The position numbers and the translations under genes are program-made. Shown piece by piece: positions 36,262 through 44,026 of a DNA stretch of 64,000 bases (its first letter is position 1; each line of letters begins with the position of its first letter). The notes beneath the pieces were generated by a model. It made no database searches. It had not been told where the DNA came from and saw nothing but the letters and a program-made list of their open reading frames with translations. Source of the DNA: JAHBVL01 sp963712055 (GTDB lineage Bacteria > Chloroflexota > Chloroflexia > Thermomicrobiales > UBA6265); the NCBI GenBank assembly GCA_963712055.1, contig CAVQGN010000003.1, forward strand, positions 744,001-808,000. Direction: 5' to 3'.

Positions 36262-36759
36262 ATGCTAACCGACGTCATCCGCGACTACTACGGCTACACC
36301 CGCTGGGCGAACCAGAAAGTGCTCGATCAAGCCAGGTTCCTGACCGAAGAGAAGTTCCTCGCGACTGATCTGGATAATATCTGGCCGATCCGCGACACAC
36401 TCGTCCACATCATGGCCGCACAGGCGCTCTGGCTCGATCGCTGGCGAGGAATCGAAGGAAGCACGCTCTGGGATCCACGCCAGTTTCCAACCGTCGAGGT
36501 GATTCAGGAGCGTTGGGAAACGATCGACGCGGAAACCGACGCGTTTATCGCCAATCTGACCGATGAGGACCTCGCCGCCGATCTCACCTACGTCGGCCCG
36601 AATGATCGTACCTTCACCAGACCCCTCTGGAAACAAATGCTCCACCAAGCGAACCACGCGACCTACCACCGCGGCGAGGTGGCAGCGCTCCTTTCCCGCT
36701 ACGGGCTCTCGCCGGGCGAGATCGACGTGCTTCGCTATGAAGACGCAAAGAACCGCTAG
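36262..36759 (+). CDS. DinB-family protein
   Basis: A 165-residue four-helix-bundle protein. The metal-ligand pattern of DinB proteins is complete: LVHIMAAQALWLDRW near residue 48, and HQANHATYHRGEVAALL near residue 125. It opens YYGYTRWANQKVLDQ, very typical of the family. AAGGAG lies seven bases before ATG 36262. Members may be bacillithiol- or mycothiol-linked transferases; no partner is nearby. Its TAG stop overlaps the stop of the convergent DUF6920-like gene. Confidence 0.9.
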   Translation: MLTDVIRDYYGYTRWANQKVLDQARFLTEEKFLATDLDNIWPIRDTLVHIMAAQALWLDRWRGIEGSTLWDPRQFPTVEVIQERWETIDAETDAFIANLTDEDLAADLTYVGPNDRTFTRPLWKQMLHQANHATYHRGEVAALLSRYGLSPGEIDVLRYEDAKNR

Positions 36760-37610
36760 ACGTTTTCGGGCGCGGGCGTGTAGTCGATTGCGGTGATCTC
36801 GAGGTCGATATACGCAAACGGTCCATCGGGATACTCCCAGACCCCGGTCCCACTGGTCGGAACGCGGATACCGGAAAACGTCCCGTACGAGTCAAGCGGG
36901 GTCGACCATGGAAGAATCTCGCCGCGATCGTCATTGAAACGATCAGCGGTCATCGTGACGATCTTCCCTTCATCGCCAAACACAAAGGTCGCGGACACGG
37001 TCGTTCCGGCGTAGGAAAGGGTCGCCATCGCCGAGGTGTCATCGATCGATGACCAGGTGACAAACGGACCCAGGGCTGCTGTCGGGAACCACATGATCTC
37101 GTTGAGATATCGAAGCGCTGCTCCCTGATCGAGATCACCCCCCGATTTGCTGGCGACCGGAACGAGCGAGAGCAGTCGCATTTCGATGCTTCCCACGCCA
37201 TCCTCATACCGATCCCGACCGGTGATCTTAACGAGCGGAAACATCTGCATGTCCACCGACCAGAGAAAACCAGGCGGATTGACCGTGTAGTGCTGCACTG
37301 CGGTAAAGGAAATCCAGTCGCCGTCGGGTTTCATCCGGAATGATCCTGTTTGCTCGAGGCGTACCGTCGAAGCCCGGGGCTGACCGACGACATTGGCCCA
37401 GCGGAGCCAGCGTTGCACCGGTTCAGGCAGTGTTGCGAGGTCCTGTTCGGTGATTGGAGTCGAAGGGAGCGGCGTGCTGGCAGCGAGAAGGTGATCGACC
37501 TCGGCATCGATCCGTCGCTTGCTGAGCTGAGCGGCAGTGACCGAAGCAATCGCGGTGACCAAAAACCCTATGGCCAGTAGTCCCGAGAGACGAATCATCC
37601 ATCGTTTCAT
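36756..37610 (-). CDS. DUF6920/DUF6544-like membrane-anchored protein
   Basis: A 284-residue protein with one N-terminal membrane helix (LSGLLAIGFLVTAIASV) and a periplasmic or extracellular beta-rich domain. Marks are LPEPVQRWLRWANVVG, RLEQTGSFRM, EQ-to-YTVNPPGFLW, EIMWFPTAALGP and FRFN-like DRFNDDRGEILPW. The order matches proteins annotated DUF6920 (formerly DUF6544), whose function is unknown. ATG 37610 has GGAGGAGG upstream. It is separated by about 30 bases from the Crp-like gene on the same strand. Confidence 0.8.
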   Translation of the reverse strand: MKRWMIRLSGLLAIGFLVTAIASVTAAQLSKRRIDAEVDHLLAASTPLPSTPITEQDLATLPEPVQRWLRWANVVGQPRASTVRLEQTGSFRMKPDGDWISFTAVQHYTVNPPGFLWSVDMQMFPLVKITGRDRYEDGVGSIEMRLLSLVPVASKSGGDLDQGAALRYLNEIMWFPTAALGPFVTWSSIDDTSAMATLSYAGTTVSATFVFGDEGKIVTMTADRFNDDRGEILPWSTPLDSYGTFSGIRVPTSGTGVWEYPDGPFAYIDLEITAIDYTPAPENV

Positions 37611-37643
37611 ATGGTGATCCTCCTCCTCCACGCAGTGAAACCA

Positions 37644-38333
37644 TCATCTGATATAGCTGCGCAGCTCTTCCTGTTCAAGGATCGTTACCTTGCCATCGTG
37701 GATCTCGATCAGTCCAAGCTCCTCGAATCCCTTGAGCGCGCGGTTGATGGTTGACCGGGTGGTTCCGAGTTCGGTGGCGAGATCCGTCTGCGTTCGTCCC
37801 ATGGGAAACACCAAACTACTCTCGGTGTGCTCTCCGATCCGGTCGGCGCGGGTGAGCAACCATTTCGCCAAACGGCCGGGCACATCCAGACTCAACACGT
37901 CCACATGGCGCTCGTTCGTATGGCGGATCATCGCGGTGAGTTGCCTGAGTATCGCTCGCATCATACTCGGTTGCGTATCCATCAACGCCAGAAACGCAGA
38001 GCGGGGGACCAACCGAACACTGATCGGACCCTGGGCAGTGACCGTTGCCGCTCGCGGAGCGCCATCGAGCAACGAAAGCTCACCGAGAACCGCTGGGGCC
38101 TCCTGGACCGCGAACACCACCTCCCGCCCATCGCGGGTAATCTCAGACACGCGAACCTGTCCACTCTCCAGGATGAAGAGCACGTCCCCAGGGTCATCCT
38201 GATTGCAGAGAATCTGACCGTCGCGAAAGGTGCGCAGAAACGATTCGCGCGCGAGATCAGAAAGCACCGCTTGCGGTACATGTTCAAAGAGTGAAACGCG
38301 ACGAAGAACATCCTGGGCCGACTGCTCAGTCAT
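37644..38333 (-). CDS. Crp/Fnr-family transcriptional regulator
   Basis: A 229-residue regulator. The cyclic-nucleotide-binding domain covers residues 10-130. Its phosphate-binding cassette reads GELSLLDGAPRAATV, with the Glu and Arg that contact a cyclic nucleotide in true CRPs. A dimerisation helix and a winged helix-turn-helix follow (TDLATELGTTRSTINRALKGF). No Fnr-type cysteine cluster is visible. It faces the class III cyclase gene across a 146-base divergent region, so the cyclase product may be its ligand. Confidence 0.92.
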   Translation of the reverse strand: MTEQSAQDVLRRVSLFEHVPQAVLSDLARESFLRTFRDGQILCNQDDPGDVLFILESGQVRVSEITRDGREVVFAVQEAPAVLGELSLLDGAPRAATVTAQGPISVRLVPRSAFLALMDTQPSMMRAILRQLTAMIRHTNERHVDVLSLDVPGRLAKWLLTRADRIGEHTESSLVFPMGRTQTDLATELGTTRSTINRALKGFEELGLIEIHDGKVTILEQEELRSYIR

Positions 38334-38479
38334 GGCGCTCGCACCTCGGGACCTGGTCCGCAATCTATGGAGTGGAGAATAGCAAATAGCAATCGATGTG
38401 AACGACCTGCTGGCAATCGAGGGGGCGCTAGACTACCCTCACAATCACCGTTGTGAGTTGTTCGTGACAGATCAACACG

Positions 38480-41167
38480 ATGCATGCAAATCATTTCATT
38501 CGATTCCGCGTGTTGCTTTTTTCTGATATCGAATCGAGCACCAGACTCTGGGAACGGCACCCGGAGCGAATGCCCTTGATCATGCGCCATCATGACCATC
38601 TGATGAAGTCCGCTATCGCCGATCATCGCGGTTTCGTGTTCAAAACGGTCGGCGATGGGTTCCATGCCGATTTCGACACCCCCGTCGACGCGCTGCAGGC
38701 GGCGCTGACCGCGCAGCGAGCGCTCGCTGTGACGGAGTGGACGACGTTTGGTCTCGCTGAACCGGTTCGGGTTCGAATAGCTATCAACGCTGGAGATGTC
38801 GAAGATCGGTGCGGCGATTTCGAGGGACCGACACTGAATCGTCTCTCCCGGCTTCTCGCCGCCGGTCATGGCGGTCAAATTCTGATCGCTGGTTCGGCCG
38901 CCGATCGCCTCGCTGCTGAACTACCCGAAGATGTGACCCTGCGGGATCTCGGTGAGCGCCGCCTGCGCGATGTTCCGGGAAGCGAGCGAATCTTTCAGGT
39001 TGACGCCTCCGATCTGCCCTGGTCGTTTCCTCCGCTGCGAACGCTTGACCCCACGCCACACAACCTTCCGGTTTCACCGACTCTTTGCATTGGCCGTGAA
39101 ACCGAGCGCAGAAGCCTCCTCGCATCACTTCCACGTTCTGAGAACCGACTCACGACACTGCTTGGTCCAGGAGGAATCGGCAAGACTCGCCTCGCTCTCC
39201 AGGTGGCCGAGGATCTGCTCGACGCATTTCCAGACGGCGTCTGGTTTGTCGATCTCACCACCGTCCGGGATCCGGCCTTTATCGTCAGTTCAACCGTCCA
39301 GGCGCTGGGTTTACGCGAGGATCCCGGCAGCGATCCAACAACAACACTCGTCAACTGGCTCACATCTCGAGAACTCCTGCTTCTTTTCGACAATTGCGAA
39401 CAGATCGTTGACGACATGGCGGCCTTTGTCGCGGGTCTGCTGCGGTCCACCGCGACACTCCGCGTGCTTGCGACCAGCCGAAGCCCCCTCCGGATTCGCG
39501 GTGAGCGAATCTTCCAGGTAGAACCTCTGCACCTTCCAGCCCCTACCGACCCCCCCGATGAGGTTCTTCGCAGCTCAGCGGTGCGGCTTTTTGCATCGCG
39601 TGTCAGCGAGCGGGTCGACTCCTTCGTCGTCGATGGCACCAACAGGGATCAGGTGGCCGCCATCTGCCGACATCTGGACGGTATTCCGCTCGCGTTGGAA
39701 CTCGCAGCGTCCCATCCGCGGGCCGATTCACCGTTGGTCTTGCTCGATCTTCTCAATCAACGCCTGGATTCGCTCGCTGACGGACCGCGCGATCTGCCCA
39801 CTCGCCAGCAAACGCTCCGCAACGCGCTGGCCTGGAGTTATGACCTCCTGGATCTGTCGGCGCAATCAGTCTTCGCTCAATGCGGAGTTTTTGTCGGAGG
39901 TTGGACACCCGCGGCCGCGGCGGCCGTGACCCTCAGTCCAGCGGTCGCTGGTTCGCTCGACACCATTGCCTCGAGCAGCCTGACTCGGCGCGAATTGTCT
40001 GCTCATGCCGAAGACCGGTTCACGATGCTCGAAACGATTCGCGAGTTTGCGCTCGAGCAACTCGCGAATCGCGATCTCGTGGCGATCACGGCGGAGCGGC
40101 ACGCAACGTGGTTTCTTGAACTCGCGGAGCAATACGGCCCCCAAATGGAGATAGGCGGTGATCAACGTGAATGGATGTCGTTGCTCGATCGCGAACTCGG
40201 CAATCTCCGCGCCGCCATCACCTATTTTCAGGAGCAAGGGCGTTTCGAATCGCTCTTGCGGATGGCGACAGCGCTGCAGTACTACTGGTCGTCACGCGGA
40301 CTCGTGAGCGAGGGAAGCGCGGTGTTCGACCAAGCGCTCCCGCACATCGACACGATCGATCCCGAGCTGGCGATGCATTCGTGGAAAAGACGCGGCAACC
40401 TCGCAATCGATCTCGGTGAACTCGAGCACGCGCAACGAGCATTCAGCAAGAGCCTGGAAGTTGCGCGCCTGCTCAACCACCCAGACGGTATCGCACGTGG
40501 TCTGAGTAGTCTCGGATTCGTCGCCAACCTGCAAGGTCGGCACGATGATGAAGCGCTTTACCATGCCGAAGGGCGCGCCCTTTTCGAGTCCCTGGGTGAC
40601 CGCCATGGGGTTGCGGTCATTCTCCTCAACCAAGCGCATTGGGCCCGCGATACGGGTCAGCTCGACCTCGCCTGTGCGTTCATGGAGGAGTCGATCGCGC
40701 GTCGGGCCGAGTTGGACGACCGGTTGGCAATCATCTATTCAAAAGCGTACCTGGGGCGGTTCGAGCGGGAGCGCGGACGTCTCGAAATCGCACGCACGCT
40801 TTTTGAAGAGGCAATCGCCGAGATGCATGAGTTCGGCGATACCAACGGGCTGCCGATCGCGTTGAATGGACTCGGCGCCACCTATCTTGACCTTGGCGAA
40901 CTCGACCTGGCCGAGACGACATTACGCGAATCACTCGAGCGTACCCGCGCCGAGGGTGATCGCCCGAACTCGGCTGAAGCGCTCGAATGGCTAGCCGACC
41001 TCTCATTGCAACGAAACAATCCTGAAAGCGCAGCCGCTGCTCTCGAGGAAGCCACAAACCTGCGAATCCAGGCCCGCTGGCCCGTACCCACAGGCGACAA
41101 GCAGCGGGTAGCGCGATTGCACACGCTGGTGACGGAAACGATCCAGTCGCCGACCCGTTTACCCTAA
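38480..41167 (+). CDS. class III nucleotidyl cyclase fused to NB-ARC ATPase and TPR domain
   Basis: An 895-residue signalling protein. Residues 1-180 are a class III cyclase with every key residue in place: metal Asp16 (LLFSDIESSTRLWE) and Asp59 (KTVGDGF), Lys55 and Asp113 for base recognition, Asn120 and Arg124 for the transition state (PTLNRLSRL). An ATPase follows, with Walker A GPGGIGKTRLA near residue 229, Walker B LLLLFDNC near 298, and the NB-ARC-type GIPLALELAA. From about 560 on, TPR-like repeats dominate (DLGELEHAQRAFSKSLEVARL and similar). The architecture is common in Actinobacteria and Chloroflexi. The signal it senses is unknown. The start lacks a strong ribosome site. Confidence 0.9.
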   Translation: MHANHFIRFRVLLFSDIESSTRLWERHPERMPLIMRHHDHLMKSAIADHRGFVFKTVGDGFHADFDTPVDALQAALTAQRALAVTEWTTFGLAEPVRVRIAINAGDVEDRCGDFEGPTLNRLSRLLAAGHGGQILIAGSAADRLAAELPEDVTLRDLGERRLRDVPGSERIFQVDASDLPWSFPPLRTLDPTPHNLPVSPTLCIGRETERRSLLASLPRSENRLTTLLGPGGIGKTRLALQVAEDLLDAFPDGVWFVDLTTVRDPAFIVSSTVQALGLREDPGSDPTTTLVNWLTSRELLLLFDNCEQIVDDMAAFVAGLLRSTATLRVLATSRSPLRIRGERIFQVEPLHLPAPTDPPDEVLRSSAVRLFASRVSERVDSFVVDGTNRDQVAAICRHLDGIPLALELAASHPRADSPLVLLDLLNQRLDSLADGPRDLPTRQQTLRNALAWSYDLLDLSAQSVFAQCGVFVGGWTPAAAAAVTLSPAVAGSLDTIASSSLTRRELSAHAEDRFTMLETIREFALEQLANRDLVAITAERHATWFLELAEQYGPQMEIGGDQREWMSLLDRELGNLRAAITYFQEQGRFESLLRMATALQYYWSSRGLVSEGSAVFDQALPHIDTIDPELAMHSWKRRGNLAIDLGELEHAQRAFSKSLEVARLLNHPDGIARGLSSLGFVANLQGRHDDEALYHAEGRALFESLGDRHGVAVILLNQAHWARDTGQLDLACAFMEESIARRAELDDRLAIIYSKAYLGRFERERGRLEIARTLFEEAIAEMHEFGDTNGLPIALNGLGATYLDLGELDLAETTLRESLERTRAEGDRPNSAEALEWLADLSLQRNNPESAAAALEEATNLRIQARWPVPTGDKQRVARLHTLVTETIQSPTRLP

Positions 41168-41248
41168 CAGACCATTTCTCAGGTATTGTAGTGCTGTACC
41201 AGAAACACGTGGCCGTTAGAGGTATCTGAATCGCAAAGGAGGAGCAAG

Positions 41249-41668
41249 ATGAAATTTCTTATCGGGAACTCCGTGATGATGAGAGTTCTGTCAGGCAGCG
41301 TCAACGTCGAACTCCAGGGCACCTTCGTGAAAGAGTTGGATAAAATCGGCAAGGATCCTCTCCCGACCGAAAGCGCAATGCGATGCTACTGGTCTGCCTA
41401 TCGACGATCGAAATCGGAAGAAGGGCGATTTCAGCGCAAGCTGAAATTCCCGGTACTCTCTGAACCCGACGACAACTACGACCGAAATTTCGTCTGTGTC
41501 GAGGATCTTCGCAACCAAGAGATCTGTTCGTTTTCGGTCGATACTGAGCAGGAGGTTGATTTCGATGGTGCTGTCATTGCGACAATAGTCGGGATCGGTA
41601 GTGAAGCAGAAATCGAGTTCGTCGAGCCCTTTCTCGAAAACCCCGATATAGAACCCTTCACGGTATAG
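41249..41668 (+). CDS. small hypothetical protein
   Basis: A 139-residue acidic protein with an excellent ribosome site (AAAGGAGGAG before ATG 41249), so expression is likely. It has no signal peptide or membrane helix. It reads as an alpha/beta protein with a conserved-looking start (MKFLIGNSVMMRVLSG) and a strongly acidic C-terminal half. I do not recognise the family. Confidence 0.6.
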   Translation: MKFLIGNSVMMRVLSGSVNVELQGTFVKELDKIGKDPLPTESAMRCYWSAYRRSKSEEGRFQRKLKFPVLSEPDDNYDRNFVCVEDLRNQEICSFSVDTEQEVDFDGAVIATIVGIGSEAEIEFVEPFLENPDIEPFTV

Positions 41669-41987
41669 TCGGCCTGATCAGCATCTGACTGATCTTTGCG
41701 ATTGCTGTGCTCGAGAACACTCATTTTGCGTGTTCCCGGGCATAGCGCTCTTCTGCCACATCCAGAAACAATCAGGCCATCGACATGATGGGTGCCATTC
41801 GTCGATGGCACTGAACGGGATGGAGTGGGATTGGTTATGGTCGAGCATGCGTCATGGTCGTCATTCGACAAAGCGCCGACTTCGCCGCGCTGAACCCTTT
41901 CCGCAATATCGCGTCATCTCCAGCCAACCGGCAAGACCGCAGCTGGCAGCACACGAAGATCACTGGACCGATCCCCCGGGAACTGTC
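41669..41987. other. intergenic stretch of about 320 bases
   Basis: It holds a short stem (GAACAC with GTGTTC around a nine-base spacer, near 41714-41734) that might end the preceding transcript, though no strong T run follows. An ORF runs in from 41730 in the frame of the next gene, but its residues look non-protein before ATG 41988. Nothing else is seen. Confidence 0.35.
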
Positions 41988-42530
41988 ATGTCCTCGATCA
42001 TTCGATCTGGTCACGATCTCGAAGCGGCGGTTGTCTTGATCGACTCAACCGAGATGGCGGTTGCGATTCGGCATGAAGAACGCTATTTCGTTCTCGCCAT
42101 CCCCTCACCGCACAACGATCCCGATCTGGTTCTCGATCAGCGGATGTTGGCCAATGCAACGACCCTGATGCTGGTTTCAACGATCATCGATCCTGAATCA
42201 CCGAACGGTGCCGACGTGCTCACGCTCCGTTTCGGGCCAGGCTGGTGTGAACGCGTACCAGAACTCTCGGGAAATCCAGCGCTGTTGCCTCGTTCGATCA
42301 ACGATGCATCTGTGGTGGTCGGCATCCTCAACGACGAGCGTGACCGACCCACCGGCGCAATCTGGTCGAATGGACGGTGCGCCGCTCTCGATGATCTGAC
42401 CGGAGCTCCCGGCAACCTCTGGATCACCAACCCTCTCCAGATCGACACATGTCATCGCATCCACTCAGAAGCCATCGATGCGACCGGCGCCGTCCGGGAG
42501 GTTGTGCTTCAGCCGCTCGCAGTCAACTGA
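41988..42530 (+). CDS. hypothetical protein
   Basis: A protein of about 180 residues from ATG 41988 (a GGGA lies seven bases upstream). The segment INDASVVVGILND followed by GAIWSNGRCAALDDL faintly resembles HAF-type repeats, in which an Asn/Asp-Ala and W-x-N-G pattern recurs, but only one weak copy is visible. No signal peptide is present at this start. It is the last gene before the candidate replication origin. Function unknown. Confidence 0.5.
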   Translation: MSSIIRSGHDLEAAVVLIDSTEMAVAIRHEERYFVLAIPSPHNDPDLVLDQRMLANATTLMLVSTIIDPESPNGADVLTLRFGPGWCERVPELSGNPALLPRSINDASVVVGILNDERDRPTGAIWSNGRCAALDDLTGAPGNLWITNPLQIDTCHRIHSEAIDATGAVREVVLQPLAVN

Positions 42531-42555
42531 GGCCAATTGTGCGGATTTCTGCTCT

Positions 42556-42870
42556 TCTTACAATCAACGACTAACAGTCAAGAAATAAGGAAAGATTAAG
42601 AAGTAGTAGTTGTAGGGGCGGGGATTGTGGGGATATCGCCGGCTTGCTCTGTACCTTCGCACCCGGGCCGGGGGACGAGTTGTGGATAAAGCATCCACCG
42701 GTAGGGTCAAATGTGGATAACCTGTCCTCTCCCGGCATACCTATCCACATTTTGTCCCCCACGCCCTCCCGGCTGTGCGCACTAACGACCCCATCTATCC
42801 CGTGTTCGTACGCGCATTTGTCCACATTTATGGTGAGTTATCCACCGTATTCGGGGACTTATCCACAAAA
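42556..42870. other. oriC: candidate replication origin (oriC-like DnaA-box cluster)
   Basis: A gene-free region with three perfect DnaA boxes (TTATCCACA or its complement at 42681-42689, 42712-42720 and 42859-42867). Three boxes differ by one base (42741-42749, 42818-42826, 42838-42846). To the left lie a GC cluster (GGGCGGGG, 42616-42623), a run of trinucleotides AAG TAG TAG TTG TAG (42601-42615), and an AT-rich stretch (42557-42600). This is the order known for the basal unwinding system of bacterial origins: AT-rich duplex, DnaA-trio, GC cluster, boxes. No dnaA or dnaN is in the window, which is unusual but not unknown. Confidence 0.75.
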
Positions 42871-42951
42871 TCGACCCCATCCCGGCGACTTTACATACTG
42901 GGACAGGTTGGCACAATGAGCAGTTTACAAACCTGCGTACGAATGGCCCTG

Positions 42952-43938
42952 CTACGGAAATGCAGTTACCTGTGGTCTGGAGTGACGATCAAGAATCTCC
43001 AGTACCGGAGCAAAGGCCTGAATCCCGGCGGGTGTGTTGGGTTCTAGCCAGACCTGGACATGACTGATGCCTTCGGCGGTCATCTCCAGCAGGATTGCTG
43101 CCAGTTCTTCGGCATCTCCCGACGCTGGTTGCGTAATCCGCAAGCGATCAGCTTGCGAATAAACCCCTTGAGGAGCGGAGATCGTTCCAGGCGCGTCGAT
43201 CAGCATGCCGATCGAACGCGCGAGGGTGTCCGGAGCCCGTCCGACACTCTCGCAGGCCGCGTCGACATCACCGCGCAACGGAGAAACAGCATCTGCTGAC
43301 GAATACCACTCGGCATTCCAGATATCGGCATAACGGGCAGCGATTTCGAGCATCCGCGGTCGCTTGGTTCCGATCAGGATCGGTGGTCCCGTGGGACGCG
43401 GACCACGTGGTCGCAGTTCACAATCGCGCGCCTGATGGAATTCCCCCTCGAAATCGACATGACCAGTCCGGAGTAACTCACTGATGATCGTGATCGCTTC
43501 TTCGAAACGACTGGCGCGCTTATCAAACGGAAAACCGAAAGCCTCGAACTCCATTTGGTTCCAACCGGCGCCAAGGCCAAGAATGAGGCGACCGTCGCTG
43601 ATCTCGTCAATAGTGTCGGCCATTTTGGCCAGCAGAGCCGGATTGCGGAAACCCGCGCAGCTCACAAACGAGCCGATCTCGATCCGGTTCGTAACGGCGG
43701 CGAGCGCGGCAATCAATGACCAGCATTCCCAGGTTCCGATCCGGGGTTCCTTCCATCCCTCGAGCCGCACCGGCATCAGGAAGTGATCGGCCACCCAGAG
43801 GGAATCGAAACCGGCTCCCTCGGCTTCCTTGGCAAAGAGCGCAAGATCCTGCCATCGAGGCGTTTTACCATCCATGAGATGCTCGCCGAAGGGAATGAAT
43901 AAGCCGACCTTGAGCGGTCTCGTATCTGGCTGATGCAC
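42952..43938 (-). CDS. LLM-class (luciferase-like, probably F420-dependent) oxidoreductase
   Basis: A 328-residue TIM-barrel flavin/F420 oxidoreductase. VGLFIPFGEHL is the first strand, AEGAGFDSLWVADHFLMP the early signature, and GFRNPALLAKMADTIDEIS with GRLILGLGAGWNQMEFEAFG is the characteristic LLM core. GTG 43938 has AGGAG six bases upstream. Relatives often use coenzyme F420, consistent with Chloroflexi. The substrate is unknown. It is the last gene of a minus-strand run reaching back to 47.4 kb. Confidence 0.9.
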   Translation of the reverse strand: MHQPDTRPLKVGLFIPFGEHLMDGKTPRWQDLALFAKEAEGAGFDSLWVADHFLMPVRLEGWKEPRIGTWECWSLIAALAAVTNRIEIGSFVSCAGFRNPALLAKMADTIDEISDGRLILGLGAGWNQMEFEAFGFPFDKRASRFEEAITIISELLRTGHVDFEGEFHQARDCELRPRGPRPTGPPILIGTKRPRMLEIAARYADIWNAEWYSSADAVSPLRGDVDAACESVGRAPDTLARSIGMLIDAPGTISAPQGVYSQADRLRITQPASGDAEELAAILLEMTAEGISHVQVWLEPNTPAGIQAFAPVLEILDRHSRPQVTAFP

Positions 43939-44026
43939 CGGAAACTCCTGTCAGACAATGGCTCGCTACTCGCACGCTCTTCCGCACAATCCTGCAGTCC
44001 ACGGAGAACCCACCCGATCCGCCGCC

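Noticed and set aside
41988..42530. HAF-repeat protein assignment
   Set aside because: Only one weak W-x-N-G-like stretch is visible. The family normally has several repeats.
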